DNA from: Albugo candida
Lineage: Eukaryota > Oomycota > Peronosporomycetes > Albuginales
Reading direction: 5' to 3'
Length of the DNA: 64,000 nt
Assembly (NCBI GenBank): GCA_040437565.1
Contig: JBDOQK010000008.1
Coordinates: 1 to 64,000 of the forward strand
The notes below the pieces were generated by a model. That model was not told the DNA's origin. It was given only the letters and a program-made list of their open reading frames with translations, and did no database searches. Below are positions 37,601-48,863 of the stretch, piece by piece; the first letter of the stretch is position 1, and each line of letters begins with the position of its first letter. The translations under genes and the position numbers were made by a program.

Positions 37601-37691
37601 GCAACGTCTCTCGCAGCTTGAGCGTGAACGTCACCTGAAAAAAAGCAGTCTAAAGCACATCAAATCGCTATTTGATCAACTATCTCCTTGA
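34653..37691 (+). CDS. Leucine-rich-repeat and coiled-coil protein, LRRCC1/VFL1-like
   Basis: Five exons by splice sites and phase: 34653-34835, 34886-35010, 35066-35183, 35235-37553 and 37617-37691, about 939 aa, with introns of 50-63 nt. Residues 1-195 are LRRs of SDS22-like type (MNLHGNHLKTLDGIEQFQRI, YLRVLDLSANSISSLEHL, LVYLDLRNNAIQAYDDL) capped by LRLQGNPICDHSEYPL. The remaining about 740 residues are Gln/Glu/Lys-rich coiled coil. This is the layout of human LRRCC1 and Chlamydomonas VFL1, which act at centrioles and basal bodies. The ATG at 34653 (MRVVSLIDVDL) is chosen because upstream in-frame sequence derives from the relic exon. Other LRR plus coiled-coil proteins of cilia remain possible. 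Confidence 0.7.
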
Positions 37692-38059
37692 ACTCAGACA
37701 CTGTTCTACCTAACGAGCAATGCCAATTGTTCATGATCGACGACTTAGTGACAAGGACTAATTCGGCTGATCATTTCAAGTAAACATCGGGGAAGAAAAC
37801 CACGTGGTTATTGTGCGAGTGCGAGTTTATTGCTCAACCTCTCAGTCTTTGGTGGCTAGTTCAGTACATACATTTATGATATGTTTCATTGCAATTAAGT
37901 TGTCAGCTGCTCGTATATTGACAGTCTTTTACCCGAAAAATGCATGACTCTATGTATGATTCTGATGAAGTCTAATCATACTTCATGATGATTTTCACTA
38001 TTATTTCCTCAGTTCGGCGTCTAATACACACTAATCGCACTGGTCTGTACGCAACCAGA
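37692..38059. other. Convergent intergenic region
   Basis: 368 bases between the stop codons of the LRRCC1-like gene and the minus-strand zinc-repeat gene. No ORF or repeat is seen; it must hold both 3' ends. Confidence 0.6.
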
Positions 38060-39403
38060 TCACGCTACTCTTTCTTCTAAGGAATAGTGTGCCTGACAAT
38101 AATTACCCTTGCGTACTGATCGAATGCACCCAGATACTTGACACCGGCGTCCACCACCATGTGAGATGCAAAAGCCGTTGCCTCGATCTTTTTTCTTACA
38201 ACCGGCACTCATACATCTACGAATTCCACCATGTAAATAACATAATCCAAGTCTCTGGGTTCCTTTGGTGCAGCCCGCAACTCCGCACTTTTTTCCACCA
38301 CCATGCGCCCGACAAAGACCACCGCCTTGAGAACTCTTATCACAACCTTCAACCTGGCAACGAGCACCTCCACCGTGTGTCTTGCATCTATTATTTGATT
38401 GGGCACGACGAGTGCAGTTATCAACAATGCACTGTTTTGCACGTCGATGAGATGGAAGTGATTTATGGTTTGTGAATCTCTGAAAAGAGCTGTCTGGTAC
38501 CGGGATATGATAGCTGTTCATTTCCGCTCCAGTCCAGGGGATAGTACAATCAGCATCAATGAAGAATGTGTGAGAGTTTGGCGTCGGGTAAGTCGGAATA
38601 GATCCGTGCTCATCAGCGTGGTGCGTGTGATTAGAGCTGGAATGCAAGTGTTGAGATTTCATTAGCGGAACGAACGGCATCAAAGAGTATGGATTGACAG
38701 AATTTCCCATAGGAAAAACCGTTCCATCAACTAGATTCTGGAAATCTTCCATTCCAGCAATGTGATTCGAGCCATTCTGCCCAACCATCTTGATGGACGG
38801 AGACATAGCGAACTTCGACGTGTGAGCTTCCTGGGGTAATTTTTCTGATAGCGACGTGGTGTAAAAAGACGTGTATGCATTCTTGCTGGTAGCAGTCAAT
38901 GCACCCTCACTGTAATCATTTTGTTCGTCACATGATCTTGGTACCGGGGATGCTCCTCTTGTGTCACCGAAGCTTTTTTGACCGCTTGAAAGATCCTGAT
39001 TTTGCCCAGCAGAAAATGTGTCACACGGAAATAACGAATTCGTGTCATGTTGACCATATGAATCAGATATCAAGCCGTGCAAATCTTCGTCTTGGATAGA
39101 GAAAAGATCGGTCAAAGACAAGTCGAGTGGCTCCAACAAATCATCACCAGCAGCTGACGCATATGTATTTGTCTCAATTTCATTATGATCTCCAGTTCTC
39201 GGTGTATCCAATGCAGAACAGGAAAGGGAATGGTGACGAGGACGGGAAAATGCTTCAGGCGTCGACGGATACAGTTGACTTGATCCAAAATCCAGTTCGC
39301 CCATCAACATGTCGCAACTGTCTGGAAACGAGAAGACGCTTCCTGACAAATCACCGAGCCCATTTGCGTCGCTTGTAGACTCCATTTTTATAACAGTTGT
39401 CAT
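38060..39403 (-). CDS. WRKY19-like Cys/His repeat (zinc finger) protein, 447 aa
   Basis: A single exon. The first about 320 residues are Ser/Asn/His-rich and probably disordered, starting MTTVIKMESTSDANGLG. The C-terminus (from about residue 325) has five tandem repeats of about 24-25 residues, with pattern C-x4-C-x9-C-x2-H followed by Gly-Gly (for example CQVEGCDKSSQGGGLCRAHGG). The cysteines and histidine are kept in all five. This repeat is widespread in oomycete proteins annotated as probable WRKY transcription factor 19, although no WRKY domain is present; each repeat probably binds one zinc ion. Disordered head plus basic repeats suggests a nuclear nucleic-acid-binding role, which is inferred. 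Ends SLEERVA. Confidence 0.85.
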   Translation of the reverse strand: MTTVIKMESTSDANGLGDLSGSVFSFPDSCDMLMGELDFGSSQLYPSTPEAFSRPRHHSLSCSALDTPRTGDHNEIETNTYASAAGDDLLEPLDLSLTDLFSIQDEDLHGLISDSYGQHDTNSLFPCDTFSAGQNQDLSSGQKSFGDTRGASPVPRSCDEQNDYSEGALTATSKNAYTSFYTTSLSEKLPQEAHTSKFAMSPSIKMVGQNGSNHIAGMEDFQNLVDGTVFPMGNSVNPYSLMPFVPLMKSQHLHSSSNHTHHADEHGSIPTYPTPNSHTFFIDADCTIPWTGAEMNSYHIPVPDSSFQRFTNHKSLPSHRRAKQCIVDNCTRRAQSNNRCKTHGGGARCQVEGCDKSSQGGGLCRAHGGGKKCGVAGCTKGTQRLGLCYLHGGIRRCMSAGCKKKDRGNGFCISHGGGRRCQVSGCIRSVRKGNYCQAHYSLEERVA

Positions 39404-39710
39404 GAAACCTTGAATTTTCGAATGAATTGACTATGGAATGGAGTGCGACCTCGTCAAAGGCAACGTCTTCTGATTATGAGAGATAAGTACAACGAATCGA
39501 GAGGCTGCACATCGTGGTCAATATGTTTGCATCAGAAACCGAAGTGTAAAAGCAAATGTTAAGACAGAATCAAATCCACGTCTCACCGATCTTATTCTGG
39601 TGGGGAACAAATAACAATCGAAACTTCTCCGAAGCTATATTTAGTAAAATGCACAGGAAGAAATGTGTACGAGCTTCTCGGCAAGGCTATCATCTATCGC
39701 TTATTTCAAG
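39404..39710. other. Short intergenic region between two minus-strand genes
   Basis: 307 bases without an ORF. It serves as upstream region of the zinc-repeat gene and 3' end of the next minus-strand gene. Confidence 0.55.
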
Positions 39711-41090
39711 CTAACGAAATTTCTCTTGCACTGCAGCTGATGCTACTTGAATGAGTTCCAGCTCAACCGATGCAACACTCTGCGCAAAAATATCATTCGG
39801 ACAAAACGGTGTGATTTTGCAAGGGAATAGGAGTTCCTGTTTGTAAGTGGCAGCTAAAGAATAAAGGGCACAAGTCGGATCGTCTGATTTGCAGATAGAG
39901 TACCTTGTCAGAGCGCTGCACAGCACTTGGACTCCAAACGAGCATTGCTTTAGTAAGTTTTCTTCTTCCATGTGTGAGTGGAAGCCTCCCAATTTTATTT
40001 CCACTGATAGCGGTTCTGCTTTGCTTGAATCCGGACGACAAATTATATGTTGTGTAGAATGGTTTGTCAGGAATCTTGATAACATTTCATATGAGAAACC
40101 TCCCGACTCCGTACGGTTGCATGCATGAAGAATTTCGCGGGCCATCGATGTCGTTCTATCTTTCATTTTTTGTGAGCATTTGGGCAATACCTTACTAAGC
40201 AGACGTTCGAGCACGCGTTGAATTTGAGCGACTATTGCATCATATCCCTGTGTGCCCAACGCAATCTCTCCATTGATCTGGATAGAGTCCCGTTGAATAT
40301 CCTTTGAGTCTTGAAAAAGTTCTGATTCCGTTAGCTGATTGAGTCGACCGTTTACACGATATAGCATATCAATTTTCTGCAAATATAAGGAATCGCCCGA
40401 TCTCCGCTCCTTTTCTTTAATCTTTTTCCCGGGCTCGAACCAGTCATTGCACATTGTCAACGTCTTTCTGTCAAAAGTACGCTCCAATTTCTCAAAATAT
40501 GCAGCCAAGTCGTCACTTGATAGTGCTTCTTGTAGTTCTCGATGCGCTGGAAAAACTCTCTCATCCATATCATTTTCAGTCGTAGCAGGGAACAAAATAT
40601 CATTCAATTTAGATTCTAGCAATGTGATCTTATGCCGACTGCGTTCACCCTTATCGATACATTGTTTTATTTGTATCAAGTGCCAATGCAGAACTAAGGA
40701 AATGGATCTCCATGCAAATAGATTTTGTCTAACACATTGAAAGTTTATTGCATCAGTTGCTTCAATCAATTTCATGGCGCGTACGCAATCCGGCACAGTA
40801 TCGTTCTCGGCTTGACTCAATGTGGTAATCATATTCTTCTTAATGTCAAGACTCGATGACTTTGTCAGGCTTTCCAATTCGTTCTGCATTGCTTCAGTAT
40901 CCCATGTCCAGCAGGCAAACTCGTGATCAGCCGAATCTGTATGTCCTCTATTATTCTCGTTTGAACACAGAGCGCTTACACTTCGGTCGTCTGAAAACAT
41001 TTTTCTTGACGTCGGGGACGAGGTTCCTACCTCAGCATAGTCTTCCTGCTCATCTTCCCATTCATCCCAAGAATTTTTTCGATGAGTCAT
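39711..41090 (-). CDS. Unknown protein, 459 aa
   Basis: A long intact single-exon frame with an acidic N-terminus (MTHRKNSWDEWEDEQEDYAEV) and a mostly helical body. Clear coding character: no antisense frame of comparable length and a well-placed ATG. No signal peptide or membrane span. Short hydrophobic helices (SISLVLHWHLIQIKQCI, FGVQVLCSALTRYS) recall helical-bundle subunits of tethering or scaffold complexes, but no family is recognised. The WEDEQED-type head resembles acidic Trp-containing peptides used for adaptor or clathrin-type binding; this is speculation. Confidence 0.8.
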   Translation of the reverse strand: MTHRKNSWDEWEDEQEDYAEVGTSSPTSRKMFSDDRSVSALCSNENNRGHTDSADHEFACWTWDTEAMQNELESLTKSSSLDIKKNMITTLSQAENDTVPDCVRAMKLIEATDAINFQCVRQNLFAWRSISLVLHWHLIQIKQCIDKGERSRHKITLLESKLNDILFPATTENDMDERVFPAHRELQEALSSDDLAAYFEKLERTFDRKTLTMCNDWFEPGKKIKEKERRSGDSLYLQKIDMLYRVNGRLNQLTESELFQDSKDIQRDSIQINGEIALGTQGYDAIVAQIQRVLERLLSKVLPKCSQKMKDRTTSMAREILHACNRTESGGFSYEMLSRFLTNHSTQHIICRPDSSKAEPLSVEIKLGGFHSHMEEENLLKQCSFGVQVLCSALTRYSICKSDDPTCALYSLAATYKQELLFPCKITPFCPNDIFAQSVASVELELIQVASAAVQEKFR

Positions 41091-41935
41091 GCTGCATCAA
41101 TTTCGAAATAATGTGGGCACATTAACAGAAATCGCGGATGACTAATATATGACGGCTTAAAAGTTGGCTGGGCGTTGCGACGATAATGGCCGCAAAAGCA
41201 CTAATGGACAATACTTTCTTTAGTTTTTACATAATGATCCTGGAGGAATAGTTGAGCTGGGGCATGCGCTGAACATTATGACACGGGCACAATGCAACCA
41301 ACGAAGCAGTTTGAGAAGGCGGGGATGCAACATCTTAACCGAAACAAACTCTATGCTGCATCCAACGAGCGCCAATTCTCATTACACATGATTTGATTTC
41401 GAAAATGGTTGCTGAACAGTATGCACGTATTTTGATGCCACAAAACAAGCGAAAGAGTTAAAACTGCGAAAGGAATAACATGCGAAGACGTTAACATCGC
41501 AAAGTCTTAAATATTCTTTGTTACAACTCTTGTAAACGATGCATTTTATTTTAAATGAATGCGTCAATACATCAAGTATTTAAGTACAAGTAAAATTGAG
41601 AGTGTATCATTCATTCATGTGTTCCCATGAGCAATCACCAAAGGTGCGGGAGATTCGTTCCATCCGGGCAGCCTGCCAGCACAAGTCACCTTCAGTGAGA
41701 TCAAACTCTGAGACCCGAGCGATTCTGCAGTTGTTATGCACTACATGGAGACGGTAGAAAGGATTGTCTCGCAAGTGGTTGCCTTGTTTGATATGTCTAC
41801 ATCGTATCGACAATGGAACGTGCTGTCAGTATAAATAGCCGCCTTGGAACGTTGGAATGCAATATAAATAAAACAAAAACAAGCCTCTTTGATCGAAACA
41901 CTCAAGTAAGCTGGTGGCTGTTTCTTTAGAAAGAA
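41091..41935. promoter_or_regulatory. Divergent intergenic region of the unknown gene and CFAP58
   Basis: 845 bases between two divergent starts. A TATA-like TATAAATAG lies at about 41831, some 100 bases before the CFAP58 ATG. Such boxes are uncommon in oomycete promoters, so its role is uncertain. A short minus-strand coding-like frame overlaps this region. Confidence 0.4.
41607..41822 (-). CDS. Possible last exon of a small gene, about 70 codons
   Basis: A minus-strand frame runs from a likely acceptor (CTGACAG) through HVPLSIRCRHIKQGNHL and RLHVVHNNCRIARVSEFDL to a stop after WEHMNE. Composition and Trp/Arg/Cys content look coding, but there is no ATG in the frame and no obvious upstream exon, because CFAP58 begins at 41936. 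No family is recognised; it may be a relic. Confidence 0.25.
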   Translation of the reverse strand, partial: HVPLSIRCRHIKQGNHLRDNPFYRLHVVHNNCRIARVSEFDLTEGDLCWQAARMERISRTFGDCSWEHMNE

Positions 41936-44724
41936 ATGAATTCGGGCGATCAAGAATCGAATAATGCATCCCAGAGTAAACATGAGAAGGCAAATGGGGA
42001 TTCAAAACAAACACCAAAAGAAGCGGATTTATTTGATTTGGAACAATTGGAAAATGATTTCCAGGACGTCATGACGGAATTGATGGGTGACAAAAGTCTT
42101 GAACGGTTCAGGATCGAATACGAGAAGGTACATAATGCACTCTTACGGGCCAATACACAAGAAAAGAGGCTGATCAAAAAGTGCCGAGAGCTTAACGCTG
42201 AGATTATCAATAACGCTGCTAAAGTCCAAACTGCAATTAAGCTTTCACAAGAAGATCAGAGCAGTATTGCGTCGCTAAAGAAGGAAATGGAAAAGGCATG
42301 GAAAATGGTTGACGCCTCTCATGAGAAGGAATTGCGAGCCAAAGAAACGATACAGCAGTTGAAGGATGAGATTAATAATTTGAGTCAATTGGTTGATCAA
42401 GGTGCAGGTCTGAATAGTGGAAAAGAGAATTTACTCAAAGAAGCCATCCGTGCGAAGGAAGAAATATCACAACTCAATGAGGAGTTTAAAGTAAACGCAA
42501 AAAAGGATCAGAACAAGATGCAAGACCTTATGAAAGTGATTTCCGATAACGAGGCAGCCGCGATAGGGCACAAGCAAGAATTGCAGAACTTACAGGATCA
42601 ACTTGCAATAAAGATTGTAAGTAGTAGTATGAGATCAAAACGGTTTTGAAGAGTTGACACATTACTCAGGCGGACCAAGAACGGGATCAACGTCGAAAGG
42701 AGCGAATGGAGAAGGAGATGAAGGAATTTCGTGCGAAGTATGAAAAGAAAGTAGGGGAACAGGCCGAACTACGTGAAGAACTTGTCGAAAAATCAACCCA
42801 AATGCAAGCATTTGAAAAGGATCTTCAAGACTCACGTGGGACATTGGAGAAATATGTTCGAGACTACGAGTCTCTTTTCAGTCGATCTCAAAAGCTAGCG
42901 GATCTTTTGAATGATCAAAGCGACAAATCAATGAAGCTAGAAGTAGAACGTCGATCTTTGCAGAAAGAAATCAAGCTGCAACAAGTTGAGCTGAATCGAA
43001 TTCGTCTAGAGAAATCTGTGGCGGAGAGAAAAATTGACAAAGAAAAACGGATTTATCAAAAGTTGGAAGAACGATTGGATCACGAGCATACGACAAAACT
43101 CGTACTTCAGAGCCAAATTACTTCAATGCAAAAGGATTTGGATAATGAAAAAGTGCTTGATGAGAAACAGCAAACAGAGATGGAGCGTATGGAACGGGAA
43201 AAAAAAGTGGAAAGAAGAAACGTTGAGAAAGCAGAAGCAAAGGCAAACCAAGCTCACGACGATATTCAGGCAAATGAACGTGTAGAGATGAGCTTGAGGC
43301 AGGAACTAGCAGGTCTCAAGCGCGAAGCAACTAAGCAACGAAAACTTATCTACCAACTCGAAAAAGGTCGAGAGAGATATGAAATGGAAGCAACAGAGCA
43401 ACGAGCACTGTTATTTCAAAGAGAAGAAGACATTAAGGCGAAAGTATTCCAAATTGAGGAAGCACAAAAAAAGGTGCTAGAGATGGAATGCAAGCTCAAG
43501 CAACAGCAGCAACTGTATGAGCAAGTTCGTTCGGAACGAAATCATAGCAGCAAAAATCTAAATGATTGTCGGGATGAAATCAGCGAGCTCAAACGTAAAT
43601 TCACGATATTGAATCATCAAATTGAACAGTTGAAGGAAGAAGTGGCGACAAAAGACGACGTACTTGTCAAGGAGCATTTTCAACACTGTAAAGTTGAAAA
43701 AGAGAAGGATCTTTTCAAAAATGAATTGGGCCGACTACACGCATTGGTATCAAGTAACGAGAGTACTATCCATCATCAAGATGCCGAACTGAGAAAGATG
43801 TCTGCAGTTATGAGAGGTATGGATGATGAAGCACTTAAGCAACGTAAAGAATACGATCAGGTTATACATGAACGCGATATTCTTGGGACTCAATTAATCC
43901 GGCGCAATGACGAATTATCACTGCTATATGAGAAACTCAGAATCCAGCAATCGATCTTAGGCAAAGGGGAAGCGCAGTATCAAGAGCGCATGCAGGACAC
44001 TCGTGTTTTGAAGCTCAAAGTCACGGATTTGAAGCGAGAATTGCACATTGCGAAACATCAAGTGGGACAGTGGGATGATTTGAAGCGAGAAGTTTTCCAT
44101 TTGGAGCGTGCGCTTTTGCAAGAAAAGACAAAAGTGAAAGCTCTGTCGGAAGAGCTTGAGAACCCAATGAATGTACATCGCTGGCGTAAACTCGAAGGAA
44201 ATGATCCCGCGATGTATGAATTACTGCAAAAGGTGCAGACACTGCAGAAACGGCTCATACAGAAGACAGAACAAGTTGTTGAAAAAGATCTCGTCATTGA
44301 AGAAAAAGAGAAGCTATACAATGAACTGAAACTGATTCTCGCCAGACAGCCAGGCCCCGAAGTTGTTGAACAGCTCAGTTGGTATCAGCAGGTCGTTCGT
44401 GACAAAGAAAAACAATTGAAAATGTTACTAAGCGAACAGAATATGTTTCAGTCAACGGAAAATGAGCTCAAGTTTCAAATTGAACGCCTTTCACATGAAA
44501 TCAACGAATACAAAAGGAAGTATTATAAGAAGAAACTGGAGGATAAGATCAGGCGCACAAGAAGCAACAATGACACAAGTAACGGTAGTGGGATAGATCG
44601 CTTGCCTAGCTTGCCTCAAAAGTCTCAGTTGCCCGGTAGAATGCAGCCAGCGCAAGCTCAACGACAACTCGCCTTAGCATCGACGACACGTTATGTCGGG
44701 GGAGGCTTTTCTCTGAATCAATAG
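41936..44724 (+). CDS. CFAP58: Cilia- and flagella-associated protein 58 (CFAP58/CCDC147)
   Basis: Two exons, 41936-42616 and 42670-44724, with a 53-nt phase-0 intron, give 911 aa (human about 872). CFAP58 is a coiled-coil protein of the axoneme/mid-piece needed for normal flagella. Diagnostic blocks are present: MTELMGDKSLERFRIEYEKV, EKRLIKKCRELNAEIINNAA, AWKMVDASHEKELRAKE, NPMNVHRWRKLEGNDP and LARQPGPEVVEQL. The protein is almost all coiled coil, with a basic Ser/Asn/Gln tail of about 70 residues. It indicates that the organism builds motile flagella (zoospores). Its stop lies only 107 bases from the stop of the convergent GRP94 gene. Confidence 0.96.
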
Positions 44725-44831
44725 GAAGAAGGAAAGAGTACACACGGATTGCTAGCAAGTATTGTCAATTCATCAGCATCGTAGCCTGCTCTAATCAAAC
44801 ACTAGCAACCATTTCCTCCTGGGGATCAATG

Positions 44832-47321
44832 TCAAAGCTCATCCTTCTCACTTTCTTCTTCCGTCGATTCATCTCCAGGAATGTCGTCATCCAAGTCTTC
44901 AGCTTCTTCGGTCTCCGCGTCGCTCGATGGCTCTTCATCAACGGTAACTTCGATTTCGGGCTCGAGATTCAACGACTCCAGACCCAAATTGTCCTGCATG
45001 ATACGGTAGACACGACTGGCAAAGTGATCAGCGTGCGTCAATTCGTAACCGGAATTCACAATTGCGGTATCCAAGAGCATCCACGCAAGATTTTTAGCTT
45101 TATCATCTTCAGGATTTGCTTTGAACATATCATTCAGCTGGTTGACGATAGGATGCCGAGGGTTCACTTCCATGATCGCCGATTTCGTACCGGATATGGC
45201 AGATAATCCTTGCTGACCGTTTCCGAATGTCTGAGACTTCATGAGTTTCTGCATTTTTGCCGAGTATCCCCACTCTGAAGAAACGAGGACTGCAGGCGAG
45301 CTCATACCGCGCTGTGATACGACCACTCGGGAAATGTCACCATCGTATAGCTTTTTCAAAGCATCAATGAGGCCTGCAAACTTTTCGGAATATACTTTCT
45401 GTCGTTTCTCAACAACCTTTGGATCTTCATCGCCAAATTTCACTCCCTCTTTTGAAATTGATTGCAACTTTTTACCATCAAAATCCGAAATGTGACCAAC
45501 AAGGTACTCATCTAAAGGCTCATTCATGAAGACGACCTCAACACCTTTGGCTGTCGCTTTTTCCAAGAAAGGCGACTTGCTGCATGAATCGACGTCTTCA
45601 CACGATAGATAGTAGATGGTGGTTTGCCATTCTTTCATGCGCGATACGTACTTTGCAAGAGAAATGTATTTCTTTGAGCTTTGCGATGATTGGAATCGAA
45701 GAAGTTTGGCAAGTTTCGGACGGTTCACGCTATCGTGAATAACTCCCAATTTGATACTCTTACCAAAAGTTTCCCAGAATTTGATATAGTCGGGGTTTTC
45801 TTCACCGGCGACATCTTTCTTCTTACGATCGGCGTCATCGTCTTCCCCATCAGCGTCTGCGTCATCATCTTCATCATCTTCATCTTCATCTTCCACGGAG
45901 GCCAAATCGAGCAGCATCTCCAAAACTTTGCGAACCAGTTTCTTGCGAATAATCTTCAGTATCAAACTTTCTTGCAAAGTCTCACGAGAAACATTGATCG
46001 GCAAATCGTCAGAATCAACAACACCGACAACAAAGTTCAGGTAACGAGGCAGAAATTCATCATAATCATCGGTGATAAGAACTTTGCGCACGTATAGCTT
46101 GATTTCAGGCGACGTGGACTCGTACTTTTGGTATAGGTTGGGAGGAGCGTCTTTGGGAATGTAGAGAATTGACTTGAACTCCACCTTGCCTTCTGCCTTG
46201 AATTGGATCCAAGTCAGTGGTTCGTTGTCGCTCTTGCGGATAGATTTGAAAAAGTTGACATATTCCTCATCCGAGATATCCTCCGATGGTCTAGTCCAGA
46301 TAGCTTGTACGTCATTGATACGAGTCCAGTTCCACACAGTACGTTTCTCAGTACGAGTTTTCTTCTTCGCCTTCTCATCATTTTCATTTTCATCTTCATC
46401 TTTACTCTCCAATTCTTCACTCTCGTCATCAGATTTGTCTTTGCTGTCCTCATCCTTCTCGTCTTTTTCATCCTTCTCGTCTTTTTCTTCATTCTCATCA
46501 TCCACGTCGACCTCGTAAGATTCTTCAGTGGAAGTTTTCATGAGAATTGGAAAAGTGATAAATTCACTGTAGCGAGAAATCAATGATTTGAGACGATCTT
46601 GGTCACAAAATTCTTTGGCATCTTTTTTCAAGAAAAGCGTAATCTCCGAACCCCGGCCGAGTGTGTTACCACGAGGATCTTTAGCGACAGTGAAGGAAGC
46701 GTTCGCGTCGGATATCCATACGTGCTGCTCATCATCGTTATTCTTCGAAGCGAATCGGACTCGATCGGCAACAAGATATACGGAGTAGAAACCAACACCG
46801 AATTGCCCAATCATGTTGGTGTCACCCTTTTGCAGGTTCTCCATGAACTTGGCAGTACCAGACTTGGCTACCGTTCCGAGATTGTTGATCATGTCATCCC
46901 GGGTCATTCCGACTCCAGTATCACGTATTGTCAGAGTCTGAGCATCGGAGTCATAGCTGATTCGAATTTCAAGGTCCTTTGCGCTGTCGAGTGCTTTATC
47001 ATTCGATAGAGCCAAAAAACGAATTTTGTCGAGCGCATCAGATGCATTTGAAATAAGCTCTCGAAGGAAAATCTCTTTGGACTTGTAAAGCGAGTGAATA
47101 ATGATGTCCATCAAACGCGAGATTTCAGCTTGGAATTCAAACTTCTCGCCCTTGATTGAGGCATCGTCGAAATTGTTTTCAGACGGTTCGCTCTCAGTGC
47201 TCACGCTTCCCAGAACTCCGGAATGTGGAGCAAAGTGCATGTATCCGCAGAGAGCGACAAGAAACGCACAGATGATAGTGCGCCGCAAATGCAGGCCACG
47301 TGGGCGAGATTTGATGATCAT
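44832..47321 (-). CDS. GRP94: GRP94/endoplasmin, ER-resident HSP90
   Basis: A single exon of 829 aa. An N-terminal signal anchor-like peptide ([19 protein letters not shown], about residues 13-31) and a C-terminal KDEL place it in the ER lumen. HSP90 signatures: [39 protein letters not shown] (GHKL ATPase) and [17 protein letters not shown]. The charged linker near residues 290-350 is a long run of Asp/Glu/Lys repeats ([12 protein letters not shown]). A second acidic insert lies near residues 505-535 ([20 protein letters not shown]), and an acidic C-tail precedes KDEL. It folds secreted and membrane proteins. The region upstream (47322-47648) has three CACGTG motifs that could drive stress induction. 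Confidence 0.97.
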   Translation of the reverse strand: MIIKSRPRGLHLRRTIICAFLVALCGYMHFAPHSGVLGSVSTESEPSENNFDDASIKGEKFEFQAEISRLMDIIIHSLYKSKEIFLRELISNASDALDKIRFLALSNDKALDSAKDLEIRISYDSDAQTLTIRDTGVGMTRDDMINNLGTVAKSGTAKFMENLQKGDTNMIGQFGVGFYSVYLVADRVRFASKNNDDEQHVWISDANASFTVAKDPRGNTLGRGSEITLFLKKDAKEFCDQDRLKSLISRYSEFITFPILMKTSTEESYEVDVDDENEEKDEKDEKDEKDEDSKDKSDDESEELESKDEDENENDEKAKKKTRTEKRTVWNWTRINDVQAIWTRPSEDISDEEYVNFFKSIRKSDNEPLTWIQFKAEGKVEFKSILYIPKDAPPNLYQKYESTSPEIKLYVRKVLITDDYDEFLPRYLNFVVGVVDSDDLPINVSRETLQESLILKIIRKKLVRKVLEMLLDLASVEDEDEDDEDDDADADGEDDDADRKKKDVAGEENPDYIKFWETFGKSIKLGVIHDSVNRPKLAKLLRFQSSQSSKKYISLAKYVSRMKEWQTTIYYLSCEDVDSCSKSPFLEKATAKGVEVVFMNEPLDEYLVGHISDFDGKKLQSISKEGVKFGDEDPKVVEKRQKVYSEKFAGLIDALKKLYDGDISRVVVSQRGMSSPAVLVSSEWGYSAKMQKLMKSQTFGNGQQGLSAISGTKSAIMEVNPRHPIVNQLNDMFKANPEDDKAKNLAWMLLDTAIVNSGYELTHADHFASRVYRIMQDNLGLESLNLEPEIEVTVDEEPSSDAETEEAEDLDDDIPGDESTEEESEKDEL

Positions 47322-47648
47322 CGGAAATTCTTTGTCGTGGCTGGAAGAAAATTCGAAAGTGACAATAAATATGTTTATATTGTAAGTTACTTTTAAGGTT
47401 TGTAAAGTATTCAGTGTTTCTAATCTTCTAGAAAACCTCTGTCCACGTGTCGCGAGGAGCGATTTCTACACGTGTCACTACTGTGGGTGGGCGGTTAGTG
47501 TAAAAATCAGCAGAAAAGATGTGCATTCACTCAAAATGGGTAAAAATCACTGCGATCTTATGTACTCCCACACTGCTGGCACACGTCCAACAATTTAGTG
47601 ATCCACGTGTCGTATTTAAGCGACAAAACACTGTAATGCACAGCGAAT
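47322..47648. promoter_or_regulatory. Divergent promoter of GRP94 and THOC3 with three CACGTGTC motifs
   Basis: 327 bases between divergent starts. CCACGTGTCG occurs at 47443-47452 and again at 47603-47612, and ACACGTGTCA at 47468-47477. Each contains the palindromic G-box CACGTG with ACGT core, the class of site bound by bZIP factors. Their concentration in front of an ER chaperone gene suggests control by ER-stress bZIP factors; they could also serve THOC3. Confidence 0.5.
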
Positions 47649-48863
47649 ATGATCCGCGAACAATCTGAATCTGAATCGAGTGTCACGCAAAATCAATTGC
47701 CTGAACTGTATGGCCATTCTCGTAAAGTATACGCACTGGAGTATAATGCCGATGGCTCAATGTTAGCATCCGGCTCTAGCGATAAAACTGTCCGTGTTTG
47801 GACGAATTTGTCAGAGAAGGGTGTCATAGAATTTCGAGGTCATACAGATCCAATACTTTCATTAGCTTGGGATCCGACATCTCTGTATCGCGTGTCAAGT
47901 ACAAGTAGCGACAAAACTGTTCGAGTCTGGGATGTAAAAGCTGGTAAAATTGCGCAAACTGTCACGCTACAAAATGAAGCGATGAATATCGTATACAGTC
48001 ATGATGGCAAGTATATTGCAGTCAGTAACCTCGACTGTGTGACTCTAATTGAGACAAAAAAGTATCGAGTGGTTCAGCGTGTTGTGAATCCATATGAGGT
48101 CAGAGTCCGTGTTTGATCACATACTGACATGATCTTCACTCATCTATGTTTCCAGGTCAATGAAATCCAATTCAGCCGGACAGGTCACTTTTATGTGGCA
48201 GCCGGGCACCCTACTGGTCATGGCATGTTTGAGATAATGAGAGTATCATGTGATGGTAAGGGAAAGCCGTTCTTAGAAAATTTGCACAAGGTAATGTCGC
48301 ACACCCAGACATGTTATCCGCACAATGATCTTACCTGCTGGTTGTTGTAGGTCACAGCTCATGCGGGTAGCTGTTTTTGCCTCGATTTTCATCCATCTGG
48401 AAAGTAAGATTTTTGCTCATTGTGTGGTCGATGTCTTTATAGATAATGTTTGTAGGTTTGTCGCACTCGGCAGCGTTGATTCATTAGTCAGTTTGTGGGA
48501 TCTTCAAGAATTGTATTGCGTTCGAACGTTCACGGTGACGAGGTATAGCTGAGATCTTAGTCTGACTTTCCACTCACAGCCTTCTGTGGAATCAGCTCGA
48601 GTATCCGTACAGTACGTTTCAATCATGATGGAAGTTATCTTGCGATCGGCACCAAAGATTCCAACATTATAGTTGTATTGACCGAAACTAGCGAGATTGC
48701 GTGCTCTGTGCAGCTTCAAAATCTACTGCAATATCTTTGCTGGCACCCCAAACAGAATATTTTCTCATACGTTGGCGATAAAGCATCTGATGAGAAAAAT
48801 GCAAATCGCGATGGGGTGATCAAATCAATAAAGATTGCTAGTCAAGAAAGTCCGATACCATAA
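47649..48863 (+). CDS. THOC3: THO complex subunit 3 (THOC3/TEX1), WD40 protein
   Basis: Five exons: 47649-48098, 48156-48290, 48351-48403, 48456-48542 and 48596-48863, giving 330 aa (human 351). Introns are 52-60 nt. WD40 repeats are visible: GHSRKVYALEYNADGSMLAS, SSDKTVRVW (twice), GHTDPILSLAWDP, HDGKYIAVSNLD, YEVNEIQFSRTG, LGSVDSLVSLWDLQELYCV, SIRTVRFNHDGSYLAIG and WHPKQNIFSYVGD. The SADSLVSLWD-type repeat and the terminal CWHPK.N.FSYVGD block are characteristic of THOC3. The THO/TREX complex couples transcription to mRNA export in the nucleus. The exon 4 donor at 48543 (GTATAG) was chosen over the nearer GTGACG because it restores phase and repeat spacing. Confidence 0.92.

Noticed and set aside
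46174-46586. Long Ser/Phe-rich plus-strand ORFs
   Set aside because: They are antisense to the Asp/Glu/Lys-rich linker of GRP94 and reflect its codon repeats.
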